This document shows, one piece after another, positions 13,101 through 25,800 of a stretch of 64,000 nt of DNA (within the stretch, counting starts at the first letter, position 1; each line of letters opens with the position of its first letter). The position numbers were made by a program, and so were the translations under genes. The notes under the pieces were generated by a model that searched no databases, was not told where the DNA came from, and saw nothing but the letters and a program-made list of their open reading frames with translations. The DNA lies in assembly GCA_946811185.2 (NCBI GenBank), contig OX328102.1, forward strand, positions 17,795,194 through 17,859,193, given 5' to 3'. The DNA is from Hippopus hippopus (lineage: Eukaryota; Mollusca; Bivalvia; Cardiida; Cardiidae).

Positions 13101-16100
13101 CTGGTAACCAGCATCTTCTTTTCACCCATGTTTTCTAGCCTTTTGGAAACAAATCCAAGCCACACTTAATTTGTTGTCTGAAAAAATGCTTTGAACTTGG
13201 ACCAGTCTAAATCATTGTCATGTGCTAACATATTAAAAAAGGTTCATCTGTATTTACCTATGCCAGGCAAAAGGTTGTCAATTCGGTCTTGTCTAGAATG
13301 CACTAGAAGCATTTTTGACCCATCTGGAACACCATAGTATTCAAGAGTATTTATTCTTTTCCAGATGCCATCTATGATGCTGCCTGGGTCTTCATCAGAG
13401 AGAACGCAGGGTGAGGTGTCCTCCTGTTGTGATTCTGTAACAACATCATGTTTTAGAGATTTAATATGACAGGAAGAGGGGGGGAGACAGATGAATAAAA
13501 TTGGTGTAAGACCCAAAGGTTGAAATTTCCATGCCATTTTTGACTGAAATATCTAACAACATATTAGAACAGATGTCATTCAAAATTAAAATGCAGTCTG
13601 ACTGTGACCTGTACAGAAAAGCAACTAAATATGTGCTTGGCATCCAAAAGCAAACCTTTTCACCGACGCGGCACCTATTTACCAAAAATTCTCAAGAACG
13701 TTATTAGTCTAATTCTGGATTCAGAAAGTAACACAAGTTCTGAATGGCTAAACCATTTGAGGCACATATAGTTTGTTATCTGCATATGCCTTTGAAATAA
13801 GTCGTCTTAAATTTTGATGTCTAGTAAAGATATCCCGAGAGCATTATGAGTCTTGGAATTTGAACAAGTGAACATTATAGAAATAAACCCTATACAGTTA
13901 ACGCCAAGCCCCAGGGGTCCAGTCAGTAGCATACAGGACTCGAGACGATGGGGTTGCTGGTTTAAATCCCCTGCTCAGCGAATTTCTTTCTGAAAGCCAT
14001 TGCCACAGGATTCCTCTTTCATGGCTTATTATTGTTACTACAGTAGTTATGTGGGAAAGCATCTAGTGGCTTTGAAAGAATAGCATGTTTATCACAGGTA
14101 AAAGAAATCCCAGGAAAGCATGGCTAGTAGCACTGGCTCCTCAAGATAACTGTAATGACGTTTAAATTAGCATTCAGCATTAATGAAATGAAACATACTA
14201 TACAGTGGAACCTTTACCACTCATTCCCAAGTTTTAACACATCTGAGGAGGAGGCCCTTTGCAAAAAAAGTTTGGGAAAGGAAGACAACCCCTCAGTTTG
14301 AGCTAGATTTGATTTGTCATCTACAAATGCATTCAATATAGACAAAACTAGACCTGTTTTGTTTGTTTTGATTAAGGGTTAATTCTTAGAGCACCAAATA
14401 CACTCAACAAACATTTTCAGTTGAGAAACAAAAGGGCCATGATGGCCCTGTATCGCTCCACTGGCAAATAAGTGAAAAACCCTACACACCAAACATTACA
14501 ATACTAGACCAGTTGTTTTTGAACATGAGACTCTTGAGACAGGGCTAAAATTGGAAGCCCTAGGTCTCATGGTTGGTAATAAAAAGATTTCTAAAGTTTG
14601 CACTATGTGAGCCCATGTAAGAGTTCTGATCCTCTGGGTAAGATCAAATTCGACCCTAGGGCTAGGTACAGAGAAATTTCTCAATTTTTCTCTATATAAG
14701 CCGATGTAATACTTGTGACCCCCGGATTGGGCCAATTTTGACCCCAGGGCTATAATTTGAGTACCTTTAGTAGGGGCCCAGTAGATAAAGTCACATGCAA
14801 AATTTGGTAGCCCTAGGCCTAATGGCTAACTATAGGGAGATTTCTAAAGGTTTCTCTTTATAAGCCCATGTAAAACTTGTGACCCCCGGGGCAAGGTCAA
14901 ATTTGACCCCACGGCTATAATTTGGGCACTCTTGCTAGAGGCCCACTAGATAAAACCACATGCAAAATTTGGTAGCCCTAGGTCTTTTTGCCAGGTACAG
15001 GAAGGTTTCTAAAGTTTTCTCTATATGACCCCATGTAAAACTTGTGACACCCGGGGCGGGGCCAATTTTTTTGAGTTTTGTTGCCATGGCAACCAGAGTT
15101 TTTTAAGAAATCAAATCCTTTTAAGAAATTCTAAAGAGGACCATGGCAGGATCATTTCTGTGAAGTTTCATCAAAATTGGATGGATAGCTAATAAGACCA
15201 AAATAATTGAGCCATGCTCTGTGAACGGGGGGGTTTAATGCATCTGCAACAAGTATCAACCCAGGTCAGCATGCCCAATCCCCTTTTCATGGAGCATGGC
15301 CCAATTACAATTTCCAAGCTGCTCTTTTCCAGATTATTTCAGCAAAACAGACAGTGTTGATGACAGATCAGACTGTATACTTTGTGCAGATTTATCTTGA
15401 TATACTTTGGCCTCAAAGGCAACTTAAAGTGTACAAGCTCTTTAACCCCTTACTAAACAATCTGGACCTTTAACTACCCTGAGGAAGAAGGTTCTTGAAA
15501 ATATAGCTGAAAAAGAAACAAATGCTGGTAAACGGCATTTCTCTTCCCACAATGTTCTCTACCCTTCCCAGAACAACTTTCAATTTTTGAGTTGCATTTA
15601 TTTTGTCTGCAAATGTTTTCAATTTGAACAAGTCTAAAATTTCACTGTGTGGTTAAGAGTTAATGGCCAGTTGTTTTAAGCGGTTATCATTCTAGATTCC
15701 CTATTCAAGTTTTGAATTTTGCACTCCTTGCCACCTGTTTTCAGAGACCAGTACTGTTTGCCGTCAGCTTTACCCTATACCACACAATTGCAAGTTTTAA
15801 TGATCCTGGTAACCAGCATCTTCTTTTCCCCCATGTTTTCTAGCCTTTCGGAAACAAATCCAATCATTGAAGGCACACTTAATTTGTCGTCTGCAAATGC
15901 TTTGAACTTGGACCAGTCTAAATCATTGTCATGTGCTAACATATTAAAAAAGGTTCATCTGTATTTACCTATGTCAGGCAAAAGGTTATCAATTTGGTCT
16001 TGTCTAGAATGCACTAGAAGCATTTTTGACCCATCTGGAACACCATAGTATTCAAGAGTATTTATTCTTTTCCAGATGCCATCTATGATGCTGCCTGTTT

Positions 16101-19100
16101 CTTCATCAGAGAGAACGCAGGTTGAGGTGTCCTCCTGTTGTGATTCTGTAACAAGATCATGTTTTAGAGATTTGATATGACAGGGAGTGGGGGCGAGAGA
16201 CAGATGAATAAAATTGGTGTAAGACCCAAAGGTTGAAATTTCCATGCCATTTTTGACTGAAATATCTAACAACATATTAGAACAGATGTCATTCAAAATT
16301 AAAATGCAGTCTGACTGTGACCTGTACAGAAAAGCAACTAAATATGTGCTTGGCATCCAAAAGCAAACCTTTTCACCAACATGGCCCATATTTACCAACA
16401 ATCCTCAAGAACGTTCTTTGTCAAATTCTGGATTCAGAAGGTAACACAAGTTCTGACTGGCTAAACCATTTGAGGCACATATAATTTGTTATCTACAAAT
16501 GCTTTTGAAATTAGTGTAGTCTAAAATTTTGATGTCTAGTAAAGATATCCCGAGAGCATTATGAAACTTGAAATTTGAACAAGTGAACATTATAGGAATA
16601 AACCCTATACAATAAACGCCAAGCCCCAGGGGTCCAGTCAGTAGCACACAGGACTCGAGACGATGGGGTTGCTGGTTTAAATCCCCTGCTCAGCGAATTT
16701 CTTTCTGAAAGCCATTGTCACAGGATTCCTCTTTCATGGCTGATAATTGTATCTACAATAGTTATGTGGGAAAGAAACTAGTGGACTAGAAAGAATATTG
16801 TATTAACCACAGGTAAAAGAAATCCCAGGAAAGCATAGCTCGTTGCACTGTCTCCTCAAGATAACTGAAATAATGTTTTAATTAGCGTTAAATAATAATG
16901 AAATGAAAAATACTATACAGTGAAACTTTTGCCACTCAATCCCAAGTTTTAACACCTCTGAGGAGGACGGCCTTTAAAAAAAAAATTTGGGAAAAGGAGA
17001 CAAGCCCTCAATTTTAGCTAGATTTGATTTGTCATCTACAAATGCATTCAATATGGACAAAACTAGACCTGTTTTGTTTGTTCTGGCTAAGGTTTAATCC
17101 TTAGAGCACCAAACACACTCAACAGACATTTTCAGTTGATAAATAAAACCAAAATAATTGAGCCATGCTCTGTGAAGGGGGCTTAATGCATCTGCAACAA
17201 GTATCAACCCAGGTCAGCCTGCACAATCCCCTTTTCATAGAGCATGGCTCAATTACTGTAACAGTTCTGACACATAGGCTCCTCAGGCGGGATTTGAACC
17301 CAGGACCTCCAAGTCCCAAGGCGAACGCTCTAACACGTCGCTTCAAAAGCTAGGCCTATAGCAAGGCAGTATAAGTGTCCCCTTATACAAATACAAGCTA
17401 TACATTTACATCTACCTGAGGGATAGACCAATATACCACTTACTCCCCCGCCACATGAAGATTCGTCCACGAATCCTTCAATTACTGTTACTTTATTTTT
17501 TAACTAAGTGGGTTTATTACATTGGGCTCCAATGTAACAGTTATCACTATTAGCCTCCTCAGGCGGGGTTTGAACCTAGGACCTCCAAGTCCCAAGGCGA
17601 ACGCTCTACTACGTCACTACAAAAGCTAGCTCTATAGCAAGGCAGTATAAGACTCCCCTTATACAAACACAAGCTGTACATTTACATCTATCTGAGGGAC
17701 AGACCAGTATACTACATTACAATTTCCAAGCTGCTCTTTTCCAGATTGTTTCAGCAAAACAGACAGTGTTGATGACAGATCAGACTGTATACTTTGTGCA
17801 GATTTATCTTGATATACTTTGGCCTCAAAGGCAACTTAAAGTGTACAGGCTCTTTAACCCCTTACTAAACAATCAGGACTTTTAACTACCCTGAGGAAGA
17901 AGGCTCTTGAAAATATTGCTGAAAAAGAAGCAAATGCTGGTAACCGGCATTTCTCTTCCCACAATGTTTTCTACCCTTCCCAAAACAACTTTCAATTTTT
18001 GAGTTGCATTTATTTTGTCTGCAAATGTTTTCAATTTGAACAAGTCTAAAATTTCACTGTGTTGTAAAGATTTAATGGCCACTTGTTTTAAATGGTTATC
18101 ATTCTAGATTCCCTAGCCAAGTTTTGAATTTTACACTCCATGCCACCTGTTTTTAGAGACCAGTATTGCTTTCTGTCAGCTTTACCCATTACCATACAGT
18201 TGCAAGTTTTAATGATCCTGGTAACCAGCATCTTCTTTTCACCCATGTTTTCTAGCCTTTCGGAAACAAACCAATCATTGAAGGCACACTTAATTTGTCG
18301 TCTGCAAATGCTTTGAACTTGGACCAGTCTAAATCATTGTCATGTGCTAACATTAAAAAAAAAAGGTTCATCTGTATTTACCTATGTCAGGCAAAAGGTT
18401 ATCAATTTGGTCTTGTCTAGAATGCACTAGAAGCATTTTTGACCCATCTGGAACACCATAGTATTCAAGAGTATTTATTTTTTTCCAGATGCCATCTATG
18501 ATGCTGCCTGGGTCTTCATCAGAGAGAACGCAGGTTGAGATGTCCTCCTGTTGCCATTCTGTAACAAGATCATGTTTTAGAGATTTGATATGACAGGGAG
18601 TGGGGGGAGACAGATGAATAAAATTGGTGTAAGACCCAAAGGTTGAAATTTCCATGCCATTTTTGACTGAAATGTCTAACAACATATTAGAACAGATGTC
18701 ATTCAAAATTAAAATGCAGTCTGATTGTGACCTGTACAGAAAAGCAACTAAATATGTGCTTGGCATCCAAAAGCAAACCTTTTCACCAACATGGCCCATA
18801 TTTACCAACAATCCTCAAGAACGTTCTTTGTCTAATTCTGGATTCAGAAGGTAACACAAGTTCTGAATGGCTAAACCATTTGAGGCACGTATAATTTGTT
18901 ATCTGCAAATGCTTTAGAAATAAGTCAAGTCTTAAATTTTGATGTCTAGTAAAGATATCCCGAGAGCATTATGAAACTTGAAATTTGAACAAGTGAACAT
19001 CATAAACCCTATACAATTAGCGCCAAGTCCCAGGGGTCCAGTCAGTAGCATACAGGACTCGGGACGATGGGGTTGCTGGTTTAAATCCCCTGCTCAGCGA

Positions 19101-22100
19101 ATTTCTTTCTGAAAGCCATTGTCGCAGGATTCCTCTTTCATGGCTGATAACTGTATCTACAATAGTTATGTAGGAAAGCAGCATGTTGCTTAGAAAGAAT
19201 ATTATGCTAACCACAGGTAAAACCTGTTTTGTATGTTTTGGTTAATTGTTAATCCTTAGAGCACCAAATACACTCAACAGACAGTTTGAGTTGATAAATA
19301 AAACCAAAACAATTGAGCCATGCTCTGTGAAAGGAGGGGGGGGGGGGGCTTAATGTATCTGCAACATGGCCCATTCAGCAAAACAGATAGTGTTGATGAC
19401 AGATCAGACTGTATACTTTGTGCAGATTTATCTTGATATACTCTGGCCTCAAAGGCAACTTAAAGTGTACAGGCTCTTTAAACCCTTACTAAACAATCAG
19501 GACTTTTTACCCTGAGGATGAATGCTTTTAAAAATATTGCTGAAAAAGAAGAAAATGCTCGTAACAAGTATTCTTTCCTTCTCCCACAATGTTTTTTCTA
19601 CCCTAGTAAAACTTAATTCCATCATTTAAGCCACCTTTGATCTGTCGTCTGAAAATGCTTTCGATTTGGACTAGTCCAAAATATTGTCGTTTGGTAAAGA
19701 GTTAAAGGTTAAGATCAGATAGGTCAAAGAAAACCTAACCTATGTGTGTACTGTGTACAGAAGGTCTTTGTGAGTAGCCAACATTTTTATAGAATATTTC
19801 CAGCATCTTTGACTTGGCCTGTGTGATGGTGTCACACTCCAGAACTGTCACAGTGATTGTCTTCTCCTTGTTGTCCAAGCAATCCGTGTGAGTGACTTCA
19901 AGCTCCTACAAAAATATGCTATTCGTTGATAACATAACAGAATAGATTCATTTTCCACATGACAGAAATATGTTGTATTCATTTATCACTTACAGAAATA
20001 TGTTAGATTCATTTATCATGGACCAGAAATACGTTATTTACCAAACAACAGAAATGTGTTATATTCATTTATCAAATATAAGAAATATGTTACAGTCTTT
20101 TATCAAATACTAGAAATATTTTGCATTTATTTATCATATAATTATCTTTGTTTTCAATGTAATATAGCCATTAAAAATATTTTGTTATCTTATAAATATT
20201 GAGATTAGCATTATGTATTGTTACTGTGTGATGCCACTTTACACAGTTTGCTCGTCCACTTGGATCTTTATCCCTACTTTAAATGACCTAGAGAAAGAAA
20301 ACTTATAGAAAATGCTGATTCTACCCTTTAGTCACAATTATCTTGTTGTCTGCAAATGTTTTCAGCTTGGACCAGTCTAGAATTTTGTCGTCTGGTAAAG
20401 AGTTATTGTCTAATATAGAATAAATAACTGAGCACAACTTATAACAGTGCAACAAGTTCCTGATTTATTTCAAAACTACAAGTATTAATTACTAGAGGTT
20501 TTGATTTGATGTAAAAAGCTGTCCAGAGGTTTGTCCTCTAACAATGTGAATTTAGCACAGCTGAAATGCAATATAGTGGTCCCTGTACACCTAGAGCTTT
20601 CACAGCATGAAAGATTGGGAACTATACAGCACTGTACATGTACTACAAGTCACTGACTTATTTTAAAACAACATGTATTACTTAGGTATTACAGGTTTTG
20701 GTTTGATGTCTTCGCTTAGCAGTTTGTCCTCTTACATTGAGAATTTAGCACAGTTTGATGTGTCTAGCTCCTAATTGCCCTGTACAGAACAAGAGGTCAA
20801 AAAACCATTCAATATACTACTAGTCAATAACTTATTTCAAAACTATTACTTACAAGAGGTTTTGGATTGATGTCCTCTGCTAGCAGTTTGTCCTCCGACA
20901 GTGTAAACTTAGCGCAGTTTGATATATAATCTATTGGTCCCCGTTCTGCTTGGATCTTTATTGCCTTGTACAAAATAAAAAGCTTGGAACCACTATTTTC
21001 TTTTAGATAGTGATACAGGCAGATAGACAGCCAATGGGTCAACAGCTTCTCAGCAACACATTCAGATCTATAATGGTACAAAAATAAAACCGTCATTTCT
21101 TTTCCATGTAAAGACACAAATTTATATATCTACTATAGCTCTTTACCACATATCCTTGCTAACTTCACAAAGGAATTACACATAAATCACGTAAATGCAT
21201 TACATATTATGGAAATTTTATTTTTCATTACACCATATCATAGCTTAAAGTAACAATAAAAGCCAAATGTAAACAGAGCGGGTGTTTAAATGTATTTGAA
21301 TTTACATCATGCTATTTAAAAGTATGGAAATTATTGCGAAGATGACAATCTGTCATTGTACAGTCTGTCCAAGTGTTACTCGCTGACAGAGAAATTAATT
21401 TCAAAACTAGCTTAAAACCTACCAGGTAGCTGTGTCTTTTGTTAAATTTTTGCCTGATTTTAAAATTAATTTTTCTGTCAGCGACTACTATATGGCCCGA
21501 CCATACGATAAAAGATTGTTTTTGTTTTGGTTTGTATTGGAGTTTAACGCCATTTTAACAGCTTAGGTCATATCATGGCGGTCAGTGACGCACCCATGTG
21601 TTTCCTGGCTTTCTCACACCAGTACTGACACAACTTTCTTTCCAAAGCCACTGACTACTTTTCTCACAAGCATCAGAGGTGAGAGGCGAAAAATCGCTGG
21701 AAAGAAAGTTCACCGCAACCGGGTATCGAACCCACAACCTCCAGATCATGAGTCAGATATGCTATAACAGATTGTCATCTCCACAATATTTTCAATACTT
21801 TTAGATGGTATGATTTAAAGTTAAATGTATTATGACACCTGCTTTGATATTTCGACCTTTACTGGGCCTTTAATACTGTGCCACAAATATGCTTTTAAAG
21901 ACTTTCAGCCCTTTGATTTCTGTCTTCTAACAGATCACTTGAAAACATCAAATTGACCCATTTACCTCTCATGTCATAATCTTTGCTTATTCATGTTCAT
22001 GTTATCAGCCTTAACCTTTTATCAACCCACAAAATTTTAGACTTGACCAAATTTAAAGCACTTGCAGACAACAATTGACAAAATTTGTCCTTGTTAGGAT

Positions 22101-22782
22101 AGTAATTGTTGTATAAAAAAGGAGCAAATGCTGGCTACCAGCATTTTTTCCTTTTATGACAATGTCTTCAAAAGCCTTGTTCCTCAGAGATGTTAAAATT
22201 TATGATTGTGTAGTGAAGGGTTAATTTGTGTTAATTCTATACTTGTAAATATTTCGAGGAAGTTTTCAAAGCTGTCTGCTGCAAATTTGTGTCAAGAAGA
22301 AAAGACTTGCCTAACTCTACCAAATAATCCTGAAAGAGAAGGTTTTTTAAAGCATTGTGGGAAAAGGAGAAAATGCTGGTAACCAGCATTTTTTCCTTTC
22401 CCCACATTGTTTTCCACCTTAAAAAATCCTTTGAGACAGATTTAATTGTCGTCTGCTAATGCTTTCAGTTTGAACAAGTCCACGTTTTGCCTGTTTGGTA
22501 AAGAGTTAAATTATGTCCCTTTAATATTTTATGTTCGTTGGTTCAGAATCCTTCCAAGTAACCCATTACTGAACAGGCTTATTTTAAATCTGCTGAGACT
22601 AGGACAAATGAAAAATAGTGAGACAATGTTATACCTTCTTAACAAGAGTTTTTCACGGCCTGCTGCAACATTTCTGTCCACCAAATCCTTCAGGAGGGTC
22701 TTCATAATTCTGAAACCAAAAACAAGTCACACACACACACACACACACGCACGCATGCACGCATGCACGCGCACGCACGCAC

Positions 22783-22813
<31 letters not shown>

Positions 22814-25800
22814 GAAACAAAAAATTCGGCAAATGACGGTCCGACACAAGGTTAAGTGGATAAACGGATTTATCAAAACGTCACACACCTTTGAATGTAT
22901 CAAATTTAATAAACTCTATATAAAACCAAACATGTTTCAGCTAACGCCTCATCAGTGGTCACTATGGAATGTGTGTGTGTGTGTGTGTGAAAAGGGGGTT
23001 TGATGCATCTGCAAAAAGTACTGACCAAGGTCAATCTGCTCAGTCACTGACCTAGGTTAAAACTTTGCTATTTGTAAATTTCTGCATGGTAAAGGCCAAT
23101 TTCACCTCGGACAACCACAGGGTTATGGCAATATCTTGAAATTTTCTTTAAAAACAGGTGGGCTAAAATTTGGAGATGATTTTCATAGAAACTATTTGTA
23201 ACTTTTCAAAGCAAATAATTAGCATTTACTAATGTTTGAAGTAAATACGTTTAGTAATGACAGAGATCTAAGAATATGTCAATGTCCTTGCATGACAATG
23301 GCAATGACAACAACAACATCAAGGCTATGGCAATACCTTGAAGTTTTCTTTGAAAACAGGTGAGCTAATTTGAAGATGATTTTCACAAAAACTATTGATC
23401 AGCAACAAGAGTTTCTCTTATCTATTCAAGTCAAGGATTTAAATGAAAAACAAACACATTCACCTACACAAAGAACCTGAATATTCTAATCTCAAGGTTG
23501 ATTAGTCAGAACACACCACAGAAACTGTAGACCCAAACTAAGACAGTAGATTCTCCTTAGTGTAATCTTGATCTTAATTTATGCTGTCTACAAAAGCAAA
23601 GTAAATTCTGTTTTGATCTACACTGTCTTAAAAAGTGCCAACTACTGAAATTGCCTTCAATGTTTTCCTATACATATTGTTCCTGTCTATGATGTCTAAA
23701 ATGTCTCTGCATAAATTACCGTATTTCCTCTATTAAGAGCGCCATCGCTAATAGTAGCGCCCCCTGATATTTTTCAATCGAAAATGCAGCAAATCAACCT
23801 AAAGTGTCCATGAATCGATCTTTTTTACTTCCGGATTTCAAGAAATTCTCGGTAATCCCTAACACAATACATAAATCTTAACTTAAATTGGGTGAAAAAA
23901 TGTTTGTCAGATGGTATTCAATAGAAATGAGAAAACCTGTCATAAATACATGTATCTCCTGTAAACCGCCAATAATAATAAGAACGACAGTAATCGGGTA
24001 TGAACTGCATTTCCTGTATGTGAGAATGAGGCTGTTGTAATAATTACTTGACCTGCTTTAAATCATGATACCAGTGTGTTAAATCAGTTTCAATGGATAA
24101 TTGTGTACCTAGACAGGTTTATAACCGTTTATACTGTCCTGTAAGGTGGCTCCTTATAATCATATTCATCCTTCTTATGTCTAGCATTGTTCTTTGAATA
24201 TTGGGTACAAAATAATAGCTATCAATCGGTGTTTTGCAAAGCCCCCGGCACCCTTATTAGGAAAAATATGGTATGAGTGAGCCCCTTACCATACAAGTTC
24301 AAAAGAAGAAGACTTTAAGACACTGTGGGGCGACAAGAAAATTTCTGATAACTAGAATTTTCTGCTTTTTCCACAATATTTTCAAAGCATTCTTCCTTTG
24401 GGTCATTTCAACCAGGGAATGTTTGGTGAACAGTTAAATACGATGGATGTGACAGGAGAACCTTACTCAGTAATGAAATTCATGTTGTCATCGTTCAGTG
24501 CCATCAGAATAGAAGCCACATTAGACCTGCAGAAGAAATAGAAAACTTTTAAGCTTTTTACAAACAGTTTTGTGTTTTCATGACCCTGAGGAAGAGGGTC
24601 TTTAGAAAACATTGTGGGAAAAGGAGAGAATGCAGGAAAGACCCCATCTAAGAACTTCACCTGTTCTGTATCACTTTAAGATGCTCTCAATTTGGAAGGG
24701 TCTGAAATTTGTTGTTTGGGAAAGGGCTAAACTCATTAGTCGCTTAAAAAAAATTGCAACAGAAAACATTTTTAATGTTCTATCAGTGGTTTATATGAAA
24801 TTTTGATTCCCAGCAAAAACCTTTATACCTCACATTATAATACTTTACAAAACGTCAAAAGTTCAGACCAAACTGAAGGTATCTGCAAATGACATAGTAG
24901 ATGTGAATCTAAAATTGAACTTGTTATTGTAAAGGTAGACAGCATTGTGGAAAAATAAGACAATGCCAGTAACCAGCATTTTTTCTTTTTTCCACAATGT
25001 TTTAAAAAGTCTTCTCTTAGGGTTACTAAAACTTGGGATAGTTTGGTCAAGGGTGGACTCCATCTGCACCATCTGTTGGGTCTTATGCAGAAGTAAATTT
25101 TATTTGTTGAAATTGGAGATGAGGATCAGCTTGCAGCAACGTGCATGCTGGTCCTGATCTACACGTTAAAATCTATATGAATTCTTATTTCTACCTTTAA
25201 GACAAACATGGAACCCATTTAAAGATAAGAAACTCTTTGTGAAAATATGGGATCTTACGTGAAAGTTGATTGACAAGTCATATTGTATATATCAATGCAA
25301 AACCGTCCTACCATTTTGTATTTGCATTGGACACAATGTATGTTGTATGAACTGTGCACCATTTTTGTGCACCATGGGTACCTATTAATACCGAATAAAT
25401 TTTGAATCTTGGAATCATCTCTCTCAACCACTGGAGATACAATCTACTAAAACTCAGAAAGTTTTAACTTATAGGCTTGACTAAATATGCGGACCTATAG
25501 ATTAGGGCCTGTATTCACCAACCATTCCTAAGAACTTTCTTAGTCTCTTTCTTCAGAGTTTTCATAATTTGATGGTAACACAAGTTCTGATTGGCTAAAC
25601 CCTTTTGTTTAGACAATCAGAAGATATGTTACTTTTGAATTTAGAAAATCTTGGAGAATGAGACTAAGAGCTACTGATTGGCTATGGCTATACCCTTTGG
25701 TTTAGCCGGTTTAGACACTCAATAGTTGTTTTCCTTTAAAATCTGGAAAATCTTGGAGAATTAGACTAAGAATGGTCTAAATAATCGTGGGTGAATACAG

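Larger units (their letters stand above)
7551..19705. repeat. 12-kb tandem array with five units, each carrying one RBD exon
   Basis: Five units, about 2.2-3.0 kb apart measured exon to exon (8091, 10287, 13258, 15969, 18382). Each contains, left to right, a full TTAA foldback element, a second truncated foldback, the 177-bp exon on the minus strand, a SINE head with CCCAGGGGTCCAGTCAG, and a third shorter foldback. Units differ by insertions: a tRNA-like direct-repeat cassette at 9137 and 17256, and a satellite-type element at 11551 and 14428. Introns and exons diverge by a few percent alike, so the duplication looks recent. Confidence 0.9.

Noticed and set aside
22446..23003. 185-codon plus-strand open frame
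   Set aside because: Runs through a foldback element, antisense to exon w23 and through the CA/TG microsatellite; low-complexity translation.
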